Shown here: piece after piece, positions 48,678 to 62,118 of the stretch
Layout of the letters: every line of letters begins with the position of its first letter
Position numbering within the stretch: the stretch's first letter is position 1
Assembly: GCF_028769735.1 (NCBI RefSeq)
Contig: NC_088171.1
Coordinates: 132,387,533 to 132,451,532, forward strand
Source: Zonotrichia leucophrys gambelii
Lineage: Eukaryota > Chordata > Aves > Passeriformes > Passerellidae
Reading direction: 5' to 3'
DNA: 64,000 nucleotides
Translations under genes and position numbers: made by a program
The notes under the pieces: model-generated
Database searches by the model: none
The model's input: the letters and a program-made list of their open reading frames with translations, nothing else
What the model was told of the DNA's origin: nothing

Positions 48678-48724
48678 GGAGAGAGAGAAAGAAAGAGAGA
48701 GACAGAGAGAGAGAGAGAGAGAGC
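48678..48724. repeat. (GA)n microsatellite, impure
   Basis: About 47 bases of GA repeats with AAAG and ACAG interruptions, ending in an 18-base pure GA run. Confidence 0.93.
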
Positions 48725-51700
48725 ATAGGGTACAATTACAGGGTCTCTGTTAGAGACTGGAGACAACTTCATCAGAAACATTATGGTGAAAAAACTAATT
48801 ATAACAGAGGGTTGGGGTTTTTTTTATCAAGTGAGGTCTACCTTAACACTTTCTGGGTATTTAGGTAAGCTCAGATGCTAAAAAGCTATGGTAAATGAAA
48901 TTTAAAAATTGCAAATGTGATTCAGTCCTATTTCAAATCACATTAACATACTTGCAGTGTTCTCTTACTCGATTACTATTATAGAAAAAAGCAGAGATAA
49001 TCCTTCAAGAAGCGTGTGTGTATAATGCATTTATCTTGATAAAGTTCCCCACAAAACCCTCTGCAATATGAAATTATTATGAATAGTCTTCATACTGGCA
49101 GTTCTTTTAGCCTTATTAATGCCTGTACTGAACACAAATAAAACAACTAGTTTTCAGAAGACTTTCCCACCAGGGAATATGAAAAAAATAGGTTGCTTTG
49201 ACTGATTTTCTTGTCATTGGTCTTAAACATGTGGAACTGAGCTTTTGTATCAAATTTGATACGCAAGATTTAACAAAGAAAGATTTTCTCCTTCATAACT
49301 GGTATGAACTTAGAGACACAACAAAGATATTAATAAAAATATGCAACCTAATCCACACAACATTCTTTTTTGGGCTCCTGCAGGAGAGCATGGTGTGTCT
49401 CCAGTCTAGGGGTTTCTGTAAATCAAAGGATCGTTGTGACTCTGAGCAATCCTTTTGCTTAAATTGTTGTCACTGTGATCTGCAAGGTGTAGGACAGAAA
49501 GCAGAAATGTAGCTGTGCTGTATTTGCATTGCCCTCCAAACTGAGAGAGAATGGAAAAATTAAGAGCAGACTGGAAAAATAAAATCCCTGTTTCTAAACA
49601 ATAAGAGCTGTCAGATATTCCCTGTTTTGCTTAATATTTTTTCCATGTTAAAAAAAAAAAAAAAGCCTCTTTGTTTTAAGGTGTATTTATAGAAAGAATT
49701 CTCCTACTTTGCGTTTTACCATGCCTCTAAAATTAACAAATGCACTCCTGTGGCTGCAGGCAGGGAGAAGCAGCAGTTCAGGGAAGAGTTTGGGCTGCAG
49801 GCTTTGGGTAGGTGACCAGCTGGCTTCCCAGGCAAACCTCTGAGCCATGGCCAGGCTGGAGACAGACTGTTCCTGGGTGTCTCCAGCTGTTCTGTCCTGG
49901 CACCACAGACCACGTTTCTCCCAGAAATCTGTACATTAAAGGCTGAGCTTTCATTGAGCAGGAATAGCCCCCAGCTATAGATTGAGAGAGTCTCTTGACT
50001 TTGTGAAATGTCACACATTCATTGCCTCAAAAATTTGCACCCACAGATGGAAAATGTGGGAAATCTTCCTAACCTAATGAGACTTGTCTTACTTCTTGTC
50101 CAGGAAAACTGGCTACTTTCTTGCAGGGAGGACTGAGGGTATAACACTTCAGTTATAAAAGATCATCTTTTTCCATCTTTAGAATGATTGAACTCCCATG
50201 AGGCCTCAGGATGTTTTCATAATTATTTCCAGTTTCTAAAATTTCTTGTAAATACAGAACCTCCTCAGTCCCACCAATGTGAATAGACTAAAGAGGGCTA
50301 GCACACTGCCAGGACACTGCCAGCAGGATATGAAAGTGGAGGCAGGCAAATCCATCCTCTAGGAGGGTCCCAGGAGGGAGGAGAGACCTCCAGAACCACA
50401 TGCACACTGTGCTTCACAGGGAACCAGTTCAACCAGAAGAGGGGCTGGGGGCAAACTGGTGCCATGTGGGCAGCCAGGAAGCAGGGAGATGGATAAGAAC
50501 TGCAGACCTGAGCTCTCTGAAGTGAAGATGCCATCCTAAAGTGCTAAGGCCATGCTGCTGACTGGTATTAGGAATGTTATTTAATCCACCAAATAAAATA
50601 TTCAATAAAAATGCCAAATTCATACTGATTAATTGAACACCCTCAATAAAACTGCCTACTTACACAGCCTCCCACAACCTCTCTTCCATACCTTCATTTA
50701 AAGAGAAGAAAAGTTTCAATATCATTGTGTGGCAGGGAGTGAGTGTGATAAAAATACCCATGTGAGAAAAATATCTTTTGATTGCACTATAAAAATTAGG
50801 GAAAAAGATCCAGGGAGAGCTAGATGATTGGATAAAGAGGTTTCAAATAAAGGGGAAGCAGTCTGAAAAAAACCCCAAAACAACCAAAAAAAAAGCCACC
50901 CTAGGAAAAACCTGGGAAGCTAAGGCAAATCCGTTCCACACAAAGCTGGCCATCTGGAACGCGTTACTGAGGAGGAGATGTGGGATCACATAGATTGTTT
51001 CTGGAAAGGGAGGGGCTTGAGGGGCATGGAAAAAAACCCAACATGGTTGAATTAAGAGCCAGCCACAAACACTGAGCCAGATGGCTTTTTCTATTCTTAA
51101 AATGATGTATGTTCCCATCATTCTATATCTCTGCTAATCGCTTTAACATAGGAGAACTGCATGGAACAAGATGTTAGAAGGAAGCAGAGGCACCTGGGTA
51201 AGATGAAAAGAACTTTACTTCTCTTGTATGCCTCTCTGTCCTATAAACTGAAATTCAAAACAGAGAGTCTCTCTTATGCAATAGTACATCTGTTGCTGTT
51301 CTAAACTCTTTGGGCACAGGAACTCTTTCCAGACAATGCAGAGCAATCATTTGGGTGTTTTGACAGGTTTCCAGCTGTAAGCCATATATTTGTTTTATAG
51401 CAAATTTTAGGTTAGTTCCTAGAATTTAAAACATATTCAATCTGTTTTTGTTTTATAATCTGTAAACACTTTTAGAGCTCTATTTTTTATTTAATGATAG
51501 ATAGGCATAACACAGCTGTTCTCCAGTGGCCTGTATTTTCAGCATAACCTTATTTTTTTCCTACACCATTCAGAGTTTCAAATATGCTAGAAGAATATGG
51601 AACAAAATATCAGGAGACCAAATGTGTCTGAAATAGAGAAGATGAATGATTATTCATTTATATCTGCAGGACTCTCTGCTGACTGTCATTCACAGTAGCC

Positions 51701-54700
51701 AGGGCCATAGAGGATGGCTTGGCTAAAGCTAGCACATGAATTTGTTTCTATGGCTCAGCAGAAGATATTCATTGTAGTGCCAGGGTATAAACAAAACAGT
51801 CATGTCAACACAGAGCATCTTCAACAACTGCATGTGGTTTCTCAGAAAGGTCAAGCGTTGCACAGCACAATATAAATGCCCCTGGTAGACAAGACAAAGG
51901 AGTTCATTCAGGGCTGGTGTTTCAGCATGGCACAGCCTTGTGCCACACAATCCCTCTGTGAGAAGAGACCAGGGCAGCAGGAGCCCTGGGAACAGAGATT
52001 GCATGGAAAGCATTGGTGCAATTGCCCAGCTGAAGATAAATGCTGCTGCCTGCACAGCTGTGCCAGAGGGCTGGACTGGTACCTCTGTTGAAGGATGCCC
52101 TCTGCTGTGCCCCAGCACTCTTTCAGCAGGGTACATTATTCCTTCCCAACAGCAATAAAAAAAGCTGGTTTTTACTTTGACTTCAGTTTATATTTTAAAT
52201 GCTGTGATAAAATGATCTCCCAGCAGCAAGCAATGCAATGTGCCATTATGATGAACACAGCAGCCCCCAGAATGGGGTTGGCTACATTACAAACACTTGT
52301 GTATAATCTTCCCTTCAGAGAAACTGCTCTGACAAACTGTAACGCTCTGGATGTGCCCGGCTCACGTTCCCCTCTGCAAACTGCACATTCACAAATCAAT
52401 CCCATGCTAAAGCAGGATAAGCAACAGTCCAAATTGGATGGAAACACGGTGAATTCTTTCCTTTATACCAACGGATTCTTCAAGGAGCAGAATTTGTTTC
52501 CAGAAGATCTTTCCCCCTCACTTACAAAGCTTTAAGATAGGAAATCCTGTCAGCAGGAGGCTTGACAAGCTATCTGTTTTCATATATTCACATTAATAAC
52601 TCAATCCTTCTCAGACACCACTCATCTGTTGAAAACAAGCTGCCCACATGCACAGGGAACCCTTGGCAGGTCCTTTTCCTCTGGCCTCTTGGGAATTCTG
52701 AATTTCTGTCCTCAGACCTAAATCAGGTGACTCAGCCTTTTGTGAGTTTCAGTTGGGAAAGGAATGGCCAGATATTTTATGTCATTCCCTTTCTGTTGTC
52801 TGCTTTCCTTATCCCTTCAGCACCTTTCACTCCTTTGGGATATATAGGGCTGGAAACAGCCATCCTATAATCTCTTTTGCAGCTGGAAACCTACCTTAGA
52901 CAGGGTCACCAGAGCAGTACTGGGTGGAGGGAGTGCTGAGCAGAGTAGCAAAACTGAGAACATCATGTTTTCATTTTCATTATTATTGTTGTTATCCTCA
53001 AAGTGGGCTAAGAGACCAGTGATGTATAAACATGGAACAAAAAATGGTCACTACCCCCAGAAGCTTGCACTGCAAGTATAAATGTATAAAATCTAAAATC
53101 TATAAAAATTTAAATATCCAGCATAAATGGGGTCCAAACAGGAGTAAGTATGGAAACAGTCTCTCATATGAGAAACACTGAGTGAGGATCTAATTTATAA
53201 TGGAAAAAAAAAAAGCCAGCAGACTGCACAAGAGAGTGCTGCATGGTCATACAATAGCTGCATTGTGGACAGGCAGGAGAGTGCATTTGCTGAAGGACAG
53301 AGAGATGATTTTGCAAGAAGGTTTCAGTGCTAGAAGCAAGAGAGTTGTAACCTTCATGATCCCAGCTGTGCTCTGGGAAAAAAAAAGACCCATTTACATT
53401 CTTTACAAATAAACTGCATCAAAGAAAATACTGGCCCTGCCTGCCACCACTTTTTTCTCCTCACCTCCAAGACCCCAGATTTTAGCTCAAGAGAGTGATT
53501 TAATTACTGCAAGCAATCCTAAAAGAAATTAAGTAAAGAATGGCTTTGTATCAAAACATGTCCTAGTAAATGATAAGAGCTGAAGACTGCTCAAGGCAAG
53601 CTGGGATTTATAAAATAGCTTCCCACAGGCACGGATCCAAGGCCTGTTAGAGTTAACAGGAGCCCTTCCTCTGACTTCAGTGGGATTAAGGGGAGGATTC
53701 CCACCCATCCCACTAAGGCTCTTAAACAACTGACAGCAAGTTTAAAGGATCCACCCTGCACAGATTATCAACTTGCACCAGAGAGTGGGTGCACTCATCA
53801 CCAGCTCCCTCCAAAGGCCTGCAGATAAGGGCTGATGTACTGGGTGTGTGGCATGTGTGTATGTAACACAGGGGTCACCTATTGAAATGTAAAGCTTCAG
53901 AAGAGTTGGTTTTTAGTGCATCTAACCGAATATTTCTAGCACTCTAAGAGTTAAGCATTTCTGTACATTTGCATGAAACTCCCTTTGACTCCTTGACAAA
54001 GGGCTCATCCTTGCAGAAAAACCAGAAATTATAGAAGCTGCCACTTACTGCACTCTCTTCTGTATGCTGCACTCAAGACATTCACACTAATGAAAGGTGA
54101 CTTCCCTCACGTCTCCTCCTCCTCCCTGCAGATATCCCTCAGCCACATGGAAATTTTTGCAGTGTCTTTGGCACTGTCTGCACTCTGGCAAGTCATGCTG
54201 GCAAAAAAAAAATCCCAAAACAAAACCCAGGCAATATTAATGACAGGAGTTAGTTTACAAAACAGTACAGTGTGTCAGCAGCAACCAAGGAAGGAGAGCC
54301 ACCCAGATAGTCCTGAACAAAAGATTAATTGAGAAAAATAAAACTGATGTGCTGGTGAAGCAGTTTACAATGAAGAGTTTAACTTTTACCATGGTAATAG
54401 TCCAATTTGTAAATGAACTGGGAAAAGATACAACAATCAGGGTGGCAAGGAATTATTCTGGAGACTTGCACTGATCAGTAAAGATCAAGAACTCAAGGTA
54501 GAAGGATGCAGGACTGTGCTTTCCCTGGAACATCTTCTGATAGATGCTTAGGAAAAAGTGTAAATTCTCTTAAAGAAGATCAAGAACATTATTGCCTTAG
54601 GCTGGCAATAAAACATAAGGATTGAAGCAAAAGATAATCTGGCAGTTCACTCCACTGCACAGGTCATTAACAGTACCAGAGGAGATGGTGAAGGCAGTCT

Positions 54701-54925
54701 GGCCCTTCTAAAGAGTTTCAGCTCACACTGACATGGACTCCCTGTTTTGCCTGCACAGCATCAGTGTGTATGATGTGTGTGACTACTTCAGGAACTTGGG
54801 TAGACCGTGCTGGGCAATGGCTGCTGGCATTTCTCTGGGCAGACAGGCAAGGGGCACCAATGGAGCAATGGAGATACCCCAGAGCAAATTTGGGCTCATC
54901 ACTTCCATTCCAGCAGCTGCAGGTG
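48725..54925. other. Intergenic, nothing supported
   Basis: About 6.2 kb without recognised exon or repeat family. A 15-base A run occurs near 49650-49664. An open frame of 146 codons at 52095-52535 shows no recognisable domain. Confidence 0.5.
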
Positions 54926-54976
54926 GGAAGTGCCAATGTTCTGGAAGTGCCAGTCTGCTGGAAGTGCCAGTCTTCT
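54926..54976. repeat. 17-bp tandem repeat, three copies
   Basis: Units at 54926-54942, 54943-54959 and 54960-54976, all beginning GGAAGTGCCA. Copies two and three differ at one position and copy one has more changes. Confidence 0.93.
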
Positions 54977-57900
54977 AACAGGCAATTTCACAGCAGGGGA
55001 AGAGTCCTCCATGTCTTTTTTTTTGTCCAAACCCCCATGTCACATATGAGTAAGAGCTTGTAAAGAGAGACATATCAAACATTTTACTTCAGTTGCTCAC
55101 TTTCTTACCTATTAGCTGGAAAACTGTCATGCCTGAATAACAACCAAGTGTTTATTTGTTTGTTTTAATAAGAAGCAAATACAAGTTTTATTTCTGAGGA
55201 CTATATTTGTATATTGTTAATTATCTTTCCCATGAGCATGCCAGCTAAAGTTTGCATGAAAAAAATCCAGACTAAAGCATGTCATTAAAATGGGTCCTGA
55301 GTACTTTTCAAATGATTCACAGTGGTCTTGTCCTAATTAAAACTGAATGTGAAAACAAACATGCATGCAGTTTTCTAGGATGATTCTGTGTATTTATGAA
55401 TTTTGTCAGTCTGGCCCATATGTGAAAAAATGAAGCACATGCAGTTGAAGTTAAGGATCCTAATCATGAAGAGTAAGCTGCTTGAATTGAATTAGCTTTG
55501 TAGGGAATGATACAAGTATTTGATCTCACAAATCCTTACAGCACTTGTAAGTACTGTAGCTTGTTAAATCATTGGAAAGAAATTCAATCTGAGTTTCAAC
55601 ATGTGTCCATTACACATAGGATAAGCATCTGATAGGAATAGGAAAGCATCTAATGTGCAAAAACTTCAGCCCTGAATACTTAAGGCCCCACTCCACCTGC
55701 TCTCAGAGCTAGCATGCATTTCCAAATTTATGCAAGGAAAAGGACAGAAAGAGAAGTTTCTTTTAAATACAATGCATTTTTCTGTCTATTTGAACACAAG
55801 GATGGACTAACTGGAGGGCACTAAAAAGCTGGACATAGGTGGTGGGCCATCAGGTTGGCTAGAGAAAGTGAGTCATTGCCTTCCTGGTACAAACCCTTTG
55901 GCTTCACTTGGCTTAACACTGTAAGATGTTCAGAACAGCTGTGGACTGCATCTAAAACAAACAAACAATTTAAAATAAACAACCTGTGGAAAAAAAATTA
56001 AACACAAAGACCCATATCCCTGGGAAACCAGTAAGGCAACACTAAACTTGTTGAGTAGAGCACAGCATTCCCTGTTACAGCCCATGGGATGGGGTCAGGC
56101 ATCTCTGAGTGGGAGCTTTTGACTATTTCTGACTATTTCTTTCAACATATATGACCCCATCCCATGAAGTGTATAGACATCTAACTTTTTTTAAATAAAA
56201 TCAAGGTGGAGGAAGGAAGCTGGAGCTCTGAGGATCTGAGGGGATTAATTCAGGACTGCAGGTGGGTGTTTGCACTCCTGCAGGAACCAAAGCCAGGAAT
56301 CCTTCAGACTAAAGGTACCTACCTCACTTCTTTCAAGGAATGGAGCAAGATTGACTGTTTTCTTTGGCCCCCACTTTTTTGCCTCTTTGACTAGTGAGTA
56401 CTCCTTAAGAAAGCAAGAGACCAGAGCTCAAAATACCTGCAATAACTGCTAAAGCAGGGGAGAGAAGAAGAGACAGGAACACAAGTCCTTCTGTAAAAAC
56501 TGCATGCTATTTCAGGTCTTATGGGAGAGATCTAGGACTGCAGAGAGAAAGGGACTGAGAAGACTTAGAGAAAGTGCACTGGTTTTGGATAAAGACATTT
56601 GATGAAGATAAGGGAACACTTCGGCTCCCTCTTGTGAGATTATGACTGTAGTTTATATTAAGAAGTCACAGATATGAGGCAGAAACAATTCTGCAGCAGT
56701 GAGCAGGTGGAAGCCCTGACAGCACTTTTTGCTGTCATCTACTTTGCCAAAAAGATGTGTCCTCTGTGTCTTCTCAGGGAGCTCTGCAGCCCTCTGGCTA
56801 ATCTGACCTGACTGTGAGGGAAGCCCTGTACCTGCTGACCTGGACTGAGAACATCTCAGCAGGCAGCATAAGAGCTCAAGGGAAATACCTAGGAAAAGTA
56901 AAATTATTTCTGGACTAGAAACATCCAGTCTGTCTGAATTAATTTCTGAATACAGCCCTCAAGGACAAATCTTGTTCCAATTCTAAGGAATGACAAACCT
57001 TCCCTGCACTCCAGTGGGCTGTGAGAGGGATGGTATCTGTTGTACAACCCTGGCTGAGGAATCAGCTGGGCAGTAATTGTATACTGCATTATGAGTCCCA
57101 GTGTGCTAACACAGGGAGGAGGACCAGTGGGCACAAGGCCATCATCTTAACAAACTGCCAGAGGGCACCAGCACTGTCCTGCTGCAGCCTAACAGCCTAT
57201 CCCAGCTTCCTGGGAATCCCCTGTACCTCCTTCTGAAAGTCTCTGTGGGGCAATCCAGACCCACACCACTTTGGCACAGTGCAGACCATTCTGCAGGAGG
57301 CAATTGCTTTAAAGCTGCAAGCAGCAATCTGCCAAGTTTTGTGAAGCCTGGCACTCAGATGATAAAGGCGCATCCAAAGCCCCAGGGGCTGCTGGTGAGG
57401 GCTGGTGGAGAACTCACCTGGCTGGGCTCAAGACTGGGTCTCCAACCAGTGCTTGGACGTGCCATGGTCTCTCTGTCAGTAAGATGCATGTGTCTGCAAT
57501 TTCGCATTTTGCATTTAACTTCACCCTGGTAAAAAGGCTGCAGAACACATATCCAGCACCTGTAACTCTCCAGTAAAGACAGCTGTGCTTTAGAGCTGAA
57601 CCTGCCCAGTGGTAGAGAGTGCCATGTCACTGGCACTGACATCCTCAAGGACCAAATATCTCACAAACATTTCACTGCTCATGCAGTTTTTATAGGAATA
57701 AGATGAAAGAAAGAACAAACTACATATGACAGGCGTTAATTGGTTTGCACAGGTTTAACTCTACAAAGGTTCCCAGGACTGATGACACTGACTGTTAGGT
57801 GCTCATTTTTACATCCTCATGGTCTAAAAAAGAGCTGACATTGTTGCCTTTTGTATTGTATCCTTTATAACAGGCTCAGGCACTGATTGTATTAATTTTG

Positions 57901-58218
57901 CAATTCATACTGTAATCTATGGCTTCCAGTGTTATCTGTGGAAGAAAATAACTGCATAGGTGTTCTGCAATTCAAATTGTCACCACAACCTGCAGCTTTT
58001 TGTGTCTCTACATAAACAAACCTATCACCAAGTAGAAAAGAGCCTATATATACACATATATAAGAAGTAATTCTTGGATTAGCAGTAAACTGGACTAGTT
58101 GTCACTTTTTGATCTGTTTCAGCTGAAATCAGCGCTCCAGATAAAACAAGATACTACAGAAATCCACAGTCAGATGTCCCATTTATTGTCCCCACCACTT
58201 TTCTTTGCACCCAGCTCT
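54977..58218. other. Intergenic, nothing supported
   Basis: Mostly AT-rich, with a small TATATATACACATATATA patch near 58045-58063. No exon or repeat family was recognised. Confidence 0.5.
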
Positions 58219-58508
58219 CTAGCCGCGATGATGTGGCACAGGTTTCCTGCCGCAGAACACTCTGACATCCCTATAAATAACTTCACCGGCGAGGCTGCCG
58301 CTGCTTTGATCCGCCGCTGTCACAGAACCTGCAGCAGCACATCAGAGGGACTCAGAACTCCTCTCCCTGTTCCAGCCGAGGCTCGGGAGCGGAGCGGCCG
58401 CCCGGGGGCCCTGGGCGATCGGATGCTGCCCCCTGCCTGGCTCCTCGCTTCCCGGCCCCGCTCCCTCCAGCCTAAGGACTCGCACCTTCTCCACGTTCTC
58501 CTAGCCTG
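58219..58508 (+). promoter_or_regulatory. CpG-rich segment with TATA-like box, candidate promoter
   Basis: About 290 bases carrying some 20 CpG dinucleotides by eye, in a region otherwise nearly free of them. It includes GAGCGGAGCGGCCGCCCGGG. A TATAAATA lies at about 58271-58278, followed by CACCGGCGAGG. It is unlike the CR1 that begins at 58510. It could be the start of an unannotated transcript (possibly non-coding), a GC-rich enhancer, or an unrecognised LTR fragment. Orientation is inferred only from the TATA-like motif. No convincing coding exon is linked to it. Confidence 0.4.
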
Positions 58509-58509
58509 C

Positions 58510-58850
58510 AATCACAGAACCACAGAGGCTGGAAATGTCCTGTAAGGTGATCAAGTCCAGCCGTGAACTGCCAGGTGCAGCACCACACCATTTCTCTAAG
58601 CACCATGTCTACACATGTTTTTGAATACTTGCAGGAGTGGTGATCCCATCACTTCCCCAAAGCCTAACTACCCTTTCAGTGAATTTTTTTTTCCCCAATA
58701 TCTAATCTAAACCTCCCCAAGTACAACTTGAGGCTGTTTGCCACTTGTTACCTGGAGAAGAGACCAACCTCACCTGTCTACAATCTCCCTTCAGGTTTCT
58801 CCAGACTAAAAAACCCCAGTTCCCTTGGCCAATGCATGATCACAACTCCA
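58510..58850 (-). mobile_element. CR1 LINE, 3' end portion
   Basis: On the + strand: AATCACAGAACCACAGAGGC, GATCAAGTCCAGCCGTGAAC, GGTGATCCCATCACTTCC, the ATCTAATCTAAACCTCCCCA block, GTTACCTGGAGAAGAGACCA, TACAATCTCCCTTCAGGTTT and a CCCCAGTTCCC end. This is the reverse complement of a CR1 3' end. Confidence 0.88.
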
Positions 58851-59609
58851 CTCCAAATCAGCGGGTACGCTACAGGAGGAAGTCCAACAACAAGACAGTG
58901 GTGAAAGACAGAAAAAAAAATGGTTATTCCCTGGGAAAATAATTTTTGTAGGCTCCAGAAGGTCACTTTGACTGAATAGTTGCTCAAATTGCTGAGCATC
59001 ATTTAAAAGGGGAAGGGCTTAAATCTATGTCCTAAGACAGTGGTAGATTATCTCAGATGTTTTTTGGGCTGATCTATAGTCATTTTATCATACTTTATTA
59101 GTTTTTGGTTTTTTTGCATTTCCTTGTTTTGAATGACAACCAAGTCAGTAGCATCCCATTATAACAGGAGTCTGCAGCTTTTGAATAAATTGTACCTAAG
59201 TAAATAAGTTGCAATTAATTTCCTTCACTATTTTGCTCCTTCCAGCTGTAAAAATCAACACTGCAAATCCCACTGGTTTCCTTCCACAGTCTGCTTCCAG
59301 GGTCTGCTAAAATTCCAAAAGCAATGCAGTCTCTTTTTCCAAAAAACCCAGTTCAAAGTGAACCTTAAATGCTGTAGACAGAGCTTGGGCAGTGCAGCAG
59401 CACAATCCCCCAGCCCTCTCTGCACCCATGCTTAAGCCAAAATCACCAGTGGGGGTTGTGATGGCTGCATCCAGCTTGTCCTGGACTTGGGGGGACAGAT
59501 GGCAACATAGGAGCCAAGGACTATCCAGAAAGGTGACCTAGAAGCCTTGTTGCTGTGCAAATGTAAGTCAGTCATTGTACCTCATAAACAGTGGGCAGCC
59601 CTTTAATCA
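58851..59609. other. Non-CR1 sequence between two CR1 pieces
   Basis: About 750 bases with no recognised repeat or exon, lying between two same-orientation CR1 parts that are adjacent in the element. It may be a later insertion or the result of a rearrangement. Confidence 0.5.
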
Positions 59610-60650
59610 TGTGTGTGACACTCGTGTGACCTGCTCCAACACTGCCACATCTTCCTTGTGCTGGACCCCAGAGCTGGATGCAGCACTCCAGATGGGATCT
59701 CCCCAGCCCAGAGAAGAGGGGCAGAAGGCAGAATCCCCTCCCTCACCCTGCTGCACACACCTTTGGATGCAGCCCAGGACACAGCTGGCTTTCTGAGCCA
59801 CAAGCTCACATTGCCAGGTCATGTCCAGCTTTTCATTCATCAGCACCCTCAAGTTCTTCTCAGCAGGGCTGCTTGCAATCTCCTCTTCTCCAGATTATTG
59901 GTGCTGAGGGTTGCTCCAACTCAGGTGCAGTACCTTGCACTTGGGCTTGTTGACCATTATGAGATTTCCATAGGCCTGCTTCTTGAGCTTCTCTGAATTA
60001 TATCCCATCCTTCATGTGCCAGTTACACCACTCAGCTTGGTGTCAATGGCAAACTTGCTGAGGGTGCACTGATCCCACTGTCTTTGTCACTGATGAAGAT
60101 ATAAAACACACTGTTTCCAACATGGACTCTTGAAGGACATCACTTGTCACTGATCTATATTGGAACACTGAGCCATTGACCACCACCCTCTGGATGTGAC
60201 CATACAATTAACCTCTCATCCACCTAACCAGTCTACCCATGGAATCCATCTCTCTCCAATTTAGAGAGAAGGATGTTGTGGGGGATCATGTCAAAGATCT
60301 TACACAAATCTAGACAGATGATATCCATAGCTCTTCCCTTATCCACTGATGTAGTCAACCCATCATAGAAGGCCACTACTCTGGTCAAGCATGACTTAAA
60401 CATGGAGAAGCTGTGCTGGTTGTCCCAAGTCACCTCCCTGTCCTCCATGTGCCTTAGCACAGCTTCTAGGAGGATCTGTTTCATGGTATTTCCAGGCACA
60501 GAAGTGACAGGTCCATAGTCTCCAGAGCCTTCCTTTCTCATCTTTTTTAAAATGGGTGCAATATTTCCCTTTTTTCTGTCATGAAGGAATTCACCTGACT
60601 GCCATGACTTTTCAATGTCACTTATTGCCAAATAAGCATGGGGTATAATT
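59610..60650 (-). mobile_element. CR1 LINE internal fragment with reverse transcriptase remnant
   Basis: Read on the minus strand, an open segment at 60233-60676 keeps CR1 ORF2 reverse-transcriptase landmarks in order: [20 protein letters not shown], a KSCLT block, [18 protein letters not shown], and [20 protein letters not shown]. Downstream, after stops and frameshifts, the C-terminal segment with VLMNEKLDM and LVAQKA, then LGCIQ, is seen at about 59730-59850. The protein is broken: the frame ends at 60233 within the RT domain and the 5' half of the element is missing. The fragment also lacks the CR1 3' terminus, which is probably the piece at 58510-58850. Confidence 0.9.
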
Positions 60651-61985
60651 TGCAATGGACAGGAGGAAGCCAACAAGCAGCTCTACACTGTTGATACTTG
60701 AACCCACAGTGCTGCCAGCTTTGGTCATCCTTATACGCAGATTTGCATACCTGGGTACCTCTGCCAGAATGCAATTTCAGGTTCTGTGTGGACAAAAGCC
60801 AAGGACTGCAGAAGGGCAATGGAGAGAAATAATGAGTAGTTCAAAGGATTAGGGAGATTTTCGATCCATTTCTGGACCAGGGGAGGGTAATCAAGGGTCC
60901 AATAATTGGAGAGAAAATGAGGAACATTTAATCATGCAGCCAAAAAGTTAAAAATATGAAAGTACCAGAACGGACCCAGATTTCTGAGCAAATACCTGCA
61001 CCAAAGCATCATACTGTGGCTCAGAAGAGCTGTTGTCATCTTGCCATGGAGGGTAAGAATTCTCTCAAACTTATTTTTCCTTTGCACTGACAAAACAAGA
61101 AACATCTCAGAGGAACTCAGAAAACATGACTTCTCTGTATTATATAGACATATAAAGACATCTGAATGGTTTAAAAGCTGTAGGAAAATATTTTATTTAG
61201 AGACAGGGTAAAATTATGACACCATCAAAATGCCAGGCATTATGTCACTGCCTTCACCCGTGAGTCAAAATTTTATCAGCTATCTTCAGTTGAAAATATA
61301 TGATTATCTCAACTATGCTTAACCAATGAAAGCCTGCAAAAGAGTAACTTCATATGGGACCTATAATTTTTCCTTTTGATGATCAAAACACTTGTTTCAA
61401 TTTGGCTTTAATGTTACTGAAACTTAATTTAAATTTTAAAATGAGTCTAAAAAAATCTAACTGAAAAGTTTAAGTAGGATATTTGAACAACTTCTAGGCA
61501 TTTTATAAGAGGTTTTAAATTTGTTGAAATTGTTATTTTTCAATACAGAGCTTGATAAATTAGCCTTTCCTAGTGAAAAATCATTATGCTGGTCAACTTC
61601 TGAGCACCTCTACCACTGTCACATTGTGCCTCTCACTATGAGATGTTGCCAGTAGGACTTGAGGTTAACGGTTCTGCTGATGATTTTAGCCTGCTGAGAT
61701 AATGGACCCAGGTAAAATCTCTGCTAAAATGAGTGGGTAGGCAGCTTTTTCCAAGATGCATTGGTGACTGGGCAGGACTCTTACCCTACTGTGACAGGAC
61801 AGGGGAGTGCCCTGCTGCACCCCACTGCTCATGCACTGCTGACCCAGGCAGGCACAGTGACTGCCACGTGCACACCTGGACGTGCCCATTGGGTCCATCT
61901 GCAGATAAAGATGATAAAGAATTTTTTTCCAGTGAGAATAATCATTCACTGAACTATGGTCCTGGGGTTGTGGTAGAGTGCCCAT
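60651..61985. other. Intergenic, nothing supported
   Basis: AT-rich. No exon or repeat family was recognised. Confidence 0.5.
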
Positions 61986-62118
61986 AACTGGAGGTTTTGA
62001 AGATGTGATTGAACAGGGTGGTCGTTAATCTCACCTACACTCCCTTTCCCATCAAAGGCTGGACTGGGCAATCTTCTGAGGTCCCTTCCATTTTGGACTG
62101 TCCTATGATTCCATGATT
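61986..62118 (+). mobile_element. CR1 LINE 3' end fragment
   Basis: In + orientation: CTGGAGGTTTTGAAGATGTG, a GGCTGGACTGGGCAATCTTC block, CTGAGGTCCCTTCCATTTTG and the TCCTATGATTCCATGATTT terminus. It is about 130 bp of CR1 3' end. Confidence 0.85.

Noticed and set aside
52095..52535. Open frame of 146 codons on the + strand
   Set aside because: No recognisable family, ordinary base composition and no flanking exons.
53640..53705. Possible fragment of an old amniote interspersed repeat (TGACTTCAGTGGGATTAAG)
   Set aside because: The phrase is familiar from ancient reptile/bird repeats, but too short here to assign a family without a library search.
58099..58545. Open frame of 148 codons through the CpG-rich segment
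   Set aside because: It runs into the CR1 terminus, and its Arg/Pro/Ser-rich part only reflects GC-rich composition. The minus-strand frame here has the same explanation. Kept only as a promoter candidate.
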